DNA from: SIG714 sp045629725
Lineage (GTDB): Bacteria > Bacillota > Clostridia > Oscillospirales > CAG-272
Length of the DNA stretch: 7,651 nucleotides
Assembly (NCBI GenBank): GCA_045629725.1
Contig: JAZQRT010000047.1
Coordinates: 1-7,651, forward strand
Direction: 5' to 3'
Under the pieces are notes generated by a model. The model worked only from the letters and a program-made list of their open reading frames with translations, had not been told where the DNA came from and ran no database searches. The position numbers and the translations under genes were made by a program. Below are positions 5,285 through 7,651 of this stretch, in pieces (the stretch's first letter is position 1; the number at the start of each line of letters is the position of its first letter).

Positions 5285-6319
5285 ATGAAGCGATTGATCT
5301 CGTCAGTTTTGATTTTGTGCCTTCTTTCTTTTTTTACGTGCTCCTGCGTAGATGAGGTTACCACTGAAACGCCAAGCACTATTTCCGAAACCTTGGAAGA
5401 AGAGGCTATTATAACAGTGGTATCGTCCGAAGAAAAAACGACCATTTTGCCCGATCCTACGTACACAAAGATGACAGCTATTCCTACCGACACTGTAGAT
5501 GCTTTCGACATGACACTTAACGGAGAGGGCGTCTCGGCAGTATGGTGGTGGGATAGAGGAAAGACAAGTAAATCTCAAAGAGGAGAATATCTTGATTTTC
5601 TTGAAAAGAACTGCATAAACGAGATATATCTTTGTTGGCCGAATTTCAGTGAGTCAGCTCTTGCATCATTTGTTCTTTCAGCAAGGGAGAGAGGTATCAA
5701 GGTTTCGCTTTTGTCAGGGGATGCAAGTTGGATATATCCCGACAACAAAGGGGAGAATACCGTTGTTGCGGAGTTTTTGGAGTATCAGAAAAATGCAACA
5801 CCGGAAGCAAAGCTATCCTCATTGCATTTGGACGTAGAACCACATCAACTTGAGGCTTTTTATGAGGAAAGGGATGTGATCCTGCAGTACTATGCGGATT
5901 TTGTTCTAAGTGTGTCGGGGACGATCAGAGATGCAGGCGAGTGCATTGAGTGGGATATACCCTTTTGGTTTGACGGATTTATGGTCAAAAACGAAAATAT
6001 GCAGGACGAGGAGATACTTGAGCTTCTTGCGAGAAATTCCGATACTTTGTGTATGATGTCCTACAGAGATAGTGCTGCGGCAGTGCTTGAATGTGTGGAA
6101 CGGGAGATGGAGCTATCTAAGAAATACGGATGCCGTATAGTTCTGGGAGTTGAGACACATTCATCAGAGGGAGATCATGTATCCTTTGCCGAGGAGGGCA
6201 AGGAGAATATGTATCGGGAATGCGAAAAGATATACGATGAGCTTTCGAAGAAGTTTGAAAAAGAAAAGTTTGGAATTGCAATTCATTACCTTGATACTTG
6301 GTATAAATTAAAGGATTAA
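5285..6319 (+). CDS. Lipoprotein with a probable TIM-barrel (glycoside hydrolase-like) domain
   Basis: The 344-residue product begins MKRLISSVLILCLLSFFTCS followed by C21, a lipoprotein signal peptide (lipobox TCSC), then a Thr/Glu/Pro-rich linker to about residue 75. The rest shows eight candidate beta strands in barrel order: VSAVWWWD (83-90), INEIYLCWP (111-119), GIKVSLLSGD (137-146), SSLHLDVEPH (178-187), IEWDIPFWF (221-229), DTLCMMSYRD (253-262), CRIVLGVETH (283-292) and FGIAIHYLDTWY (329-340). LDVEP at strand 4 and MSYRD at strand 6 echo the DxE and M-Y-D motifs of GH18-type barrels, so D183 and E185 are candidate catalytic residues. I cannot assign a named family or substrate. The start is well set by AAAGGAGG 9 bases before ATG. 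It lies 55 bases after rlmH and is probably anchored outside the membrane. Internal segments look intact, without frameshift. Confidence 0.75.
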   Translation: MKRLISSVLILCLLSFFTCSCVDEVTTETPSTISETLEEEAIITVVSSEEKTTILPDPTYTKMTAIPTDTVDAFDMTLNGEGVSAVWWWDRGKTSKSQRGEYLDFLEKNCINEIYLCWPNFSESALASFVLSARERGIKVSLLSGDASWIYPDNKGENTVVAEFLEYQKNATPEAKLSSLHLDVEPHQLEAFYEERDVILQYYADFVLSVSGTIRDAGECIEWDIPFWFDGFMVKNENMQDEEILELLARNSDTLCMMSYRDSAAAVLECVEREMELSKKYGCRIVLGVETHSSEGDHVSFAEEGKENMYRECEKIYDELSKKFEKEKFGIAIHYLDTWYKLKD

Positions 6320-6347
6320 AGCCGCATAAATTGAATATAATAAAAAT

Positions 6348-6372
6348 CGGCAGAGGAAAGGCTCCTCTGCCG
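6348..6372. terminator. Bidirectional rho-independent terminator between convergent genes
   Basis: CGGCAGAGGA (6348-6357) and TCCTCTGCCG (6363-6372) form a perfect 10-bp GC-rich stem with a 5-base loop. On the plus strand it is followed by TCTTTT (6373-6378), ending the lipoprotein transcript; on the minus strand it is followed by ATTTTTATT (complement of 6347-6339), ending the SPFH gene transcript. It starts 28 bases after the first stop codon and lies 16 bases from the other. Confidence 0.92.
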
Positions 6373-6388
6373 TCTTTTGGTGAATTGA

Positions 6389-7651
6389 TCAAACGATGTC
6401 TTCGTCGGTGAATCTGTCGCCGCATTCGGGACAGAACTTTGGAGGATTGTGAGGATCTTCGGGTTTCCAGCCACACTTATCACAAACGTAAACGGGAGCG
6501 CCGGCAGGGCGTTTAGTACCGCACTCGGGGCAGAATTTGCCTTTGTTTACGCTTCCGCAGGAGCAGGTCCAACCTTCATCGGGGCGCTTTGCTCCGCATT
6601 CCGTGCAGAATTTACCGCTCACTTCAGCGCCGCAAGTACATTTCCACGTGTTAGCCTTAGGAGCGGGAGCTGCTGTGGGAGAAGGTGCGGCTGCTGTTTG
6701 CGCTGCAGCCATGTTGTAGAGATTTCCAATATTTGAGGAAACGCCTCCTGCGTTTTGAGCCATATTCATGCCCATAAAGCCCATCATTGCTCCGCCCTTG
6801 TTGGAAGCGGCGTTTTTCATAGCTTCTGCTTGAGCATCTACAAGAGTTGCGGCACCCATGGAAGCGTTACGATATACTGCCTTTCTCTGGAGATCCTTGA
6901 TCATAGCTTCGTCCTCGGGAGATGCGGAAACGGAGTTGATTCCAAAGGATGCAACACTGATTCCGCGGAGCTCACTCCATTTTGCGGAAAGCACGTTGTT
7001 TAGTGCTTCAGCAATATCTTCGGTGTGTCCGGGAAGAGCGGAGTAGCGTACGCCTTTTGCGGAAACAGCGGCAAAAGCGGGCTGAAGAGCGGTCATAAGC
7101 TCCGTTTTCAGCATACTGTCAAGGTTTTCGCGGCCGTAAGCGACACTAACATTACCGGATACGTTGGTATAGAAAAGAATAGGGTCTGTGATCTTGTAGG
7201 AATATTCTCCAAAGCAACGAATGGAGATGTCAATATCAAGACCGATGTTGTTGTCTACAACGCGGAAAGGAACGGGGGTAGCAGTTCCGTATTTGTTTCC
7301 GACGATCTCTTTTGTGTTGATGTAGTAGACTCTCTGATCGTGTCCCGTATCTCCGCCGAAGGTGAAGCGGTAACCAATATTTTTAAAGGTGTTTTTAATG
7401 CTTTCGCCGAGAGAGCCTGTGAAAAGGCTGGGTGACGTTTTGCTGTCATATTTGAATTCACCGGGTACGGCACAAATATCAACAACCTTACCGCCGTCAA
7501 CGATCAGCATGCACTGTCCTTCGTTTACGGCAATAACGGAACCGTCTGAAATGATGTTGTCATCGCCTTTTTTATTTGATGAACGGGAAGAAGTTTTTTT
7601 CTGTCCCTTGCAAATAAGAGTGTTTTGAGAAATGGAGTCGCAATAAAAATA
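6389..7651 (-). CDS. SPFH/Band 7-domain protein with three C-terminal zinc ribbons (5' end outside window)
   Basis: The frame is open from the stop at 6389 to the right edge, so at least 420 residues are visible and the true start is missing. The in-frame ATG at 7510 is not the start: the 47 codons before it encode GDDNIISDGSVIAVNEGQC, the conserved first SPFH strands seen in YdjI-type 'virion core/SPFH' proteins. Counting from that ATG, the SPFH domain runs to about 180 (with YYINTKEI and DITDP-like KITDPILFY), a helical segment follows to about 235, then a Gly/Met/Ala and Pro/Ala-rich linker (236-286). Three zinc ribbons end the protein: C291/C293...C302/C305, C316/C318...C327/C330, and C343/C346...C360/C363. 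The first two are near-duplicates. SPFH proteins scaffold membrane microdomains, but this group lacks an evident N-terminal membrane anchor in the visible part. The specific role is unknown; YdjI relatives are linked to phage-shock-like envelope stress responses. Confidence 0.85.
   Translation of the reverse strand, partial: YFYCDSISQNTLICKGQKKTSSRSSNKKGDDNIISDGSVIAVNEGQCMLIVDGGKVVDICAVPGEFKYDSKTSPSLFTGSLGESIKNTFKNIGYRFTFGGDTGHDQRVYYINTKEIVGNKYGTATPVPFRVVDNNIGLDIDISIRCFGEYSYKITDPILFYTNVSGNVSVAYGRENLDSMLKTELMTALQPAFAAVSAKGVRYSALPGHTEDIAEALNNVLSAKWSELRGISVASFGINSVSASPEDEAMIKDLQRKAVYRNASMGAATLVDAQAEAMKNAASNKGGAMMGFMGMNMAQNAGGVSSNIGNLYNMAAAQTAAAPSPTAAPAPKANTWKCTCGAEVSGKFCTECGAKRPDEGWTCSCGSVNKGKFCPECGTKRPAGAPVYVCDKCGWKPEDPHNPPKFCPECGDRFTDEDIV
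6422..6640 (-). repeat. Tandem zinc-ribbon modules in the SPFH protein
   Basis: Three metal-binding modules follow one another at 6596-6640, 6521-6565 and 6422-6484. The first two share the plan CxCG(x)8CxECG(x)KRP with similar spacing and the shared words GKFC and ECG, consistent with an internal duplication. The third is the longer CxxC(x)13CxxC form. Confidence 0.7.

Overview
The window looks like a chromosomal segment of a low-to-medium GC Gram-positive bacterium of the class Clostridia, plausibly a gut Ruminococcaceae/Oscillospiraceae relative. The reasons are AT-rich intergenic DNA with sigma-A type promoters, strong AGGAGG ribosome binding sites, the standard genetic code, a Firmicutes-type WalJ-RlmH gene pair, and an SPFH/zinc-ribbon protein of a kind common in Firmicutes. 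The assignment is inferred from gene content and protein style, not from a database match.

Layout. At 1-125 there is an AT-rich non-coding edge holding a well-formed promoter that fires leftwards out of the window, with a 14-bp palindrome filling most of its -35/-10 spacer. A terminator hairpin (128-180) closes a leftward monocistronic gene (203-1213) for a sugar-transfer-type ATP-grasp ligase, which has its own promoter at 1281-1309. A divergent intergenic region (1214-1442) also carries the rightward promoter of a tightly packed cluster: a U32-family protein of the tRNA/rRNA hydroxylation type (1443-2669), a GHMP kinase of the galactokinase family with an altered sugar-binding motif (2719-4008), a WalJ/YycJ metallo-beta-lactamase-fold protein (4010-4804), and the 23S rRNA methyltransferase RlmH (4798-5229). 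A lipoprotein with a probable TIM-barrel domain (5285-6319) follows and may be the last gene of the cluster. A symmetrical bidirectional terminator (6348-6372) separates it from a convergent SPFH-domain gene with three C-terminal zinc ribbons (6389 to the right edge). The 5' end of that gene lies outside the window.

Functionally the cluster mixes RNA modification (U32 protein, RlmH), a sugar kinase-like enzyme, a cell-envelope/DNA-linked phosphodiesterase candidate (WalJ) and an envelope lipoprotein. WalJ and RlmH are coupled by overlap, and WalJ is coupled to the kinase stop codon by a one-base gap. I see no tRNA, rRNA, CRISPR array, insertion sequence or phage gene. The window is mostly a housekeeping region. 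The parts most worth follow-up are the altered kinase motif, the unassigned TIM-barrel lipoprotein, the stand-alone ATP-grasp enzyme and the operator-like promoter at the left edge. I find no convincing new multi-gene system.
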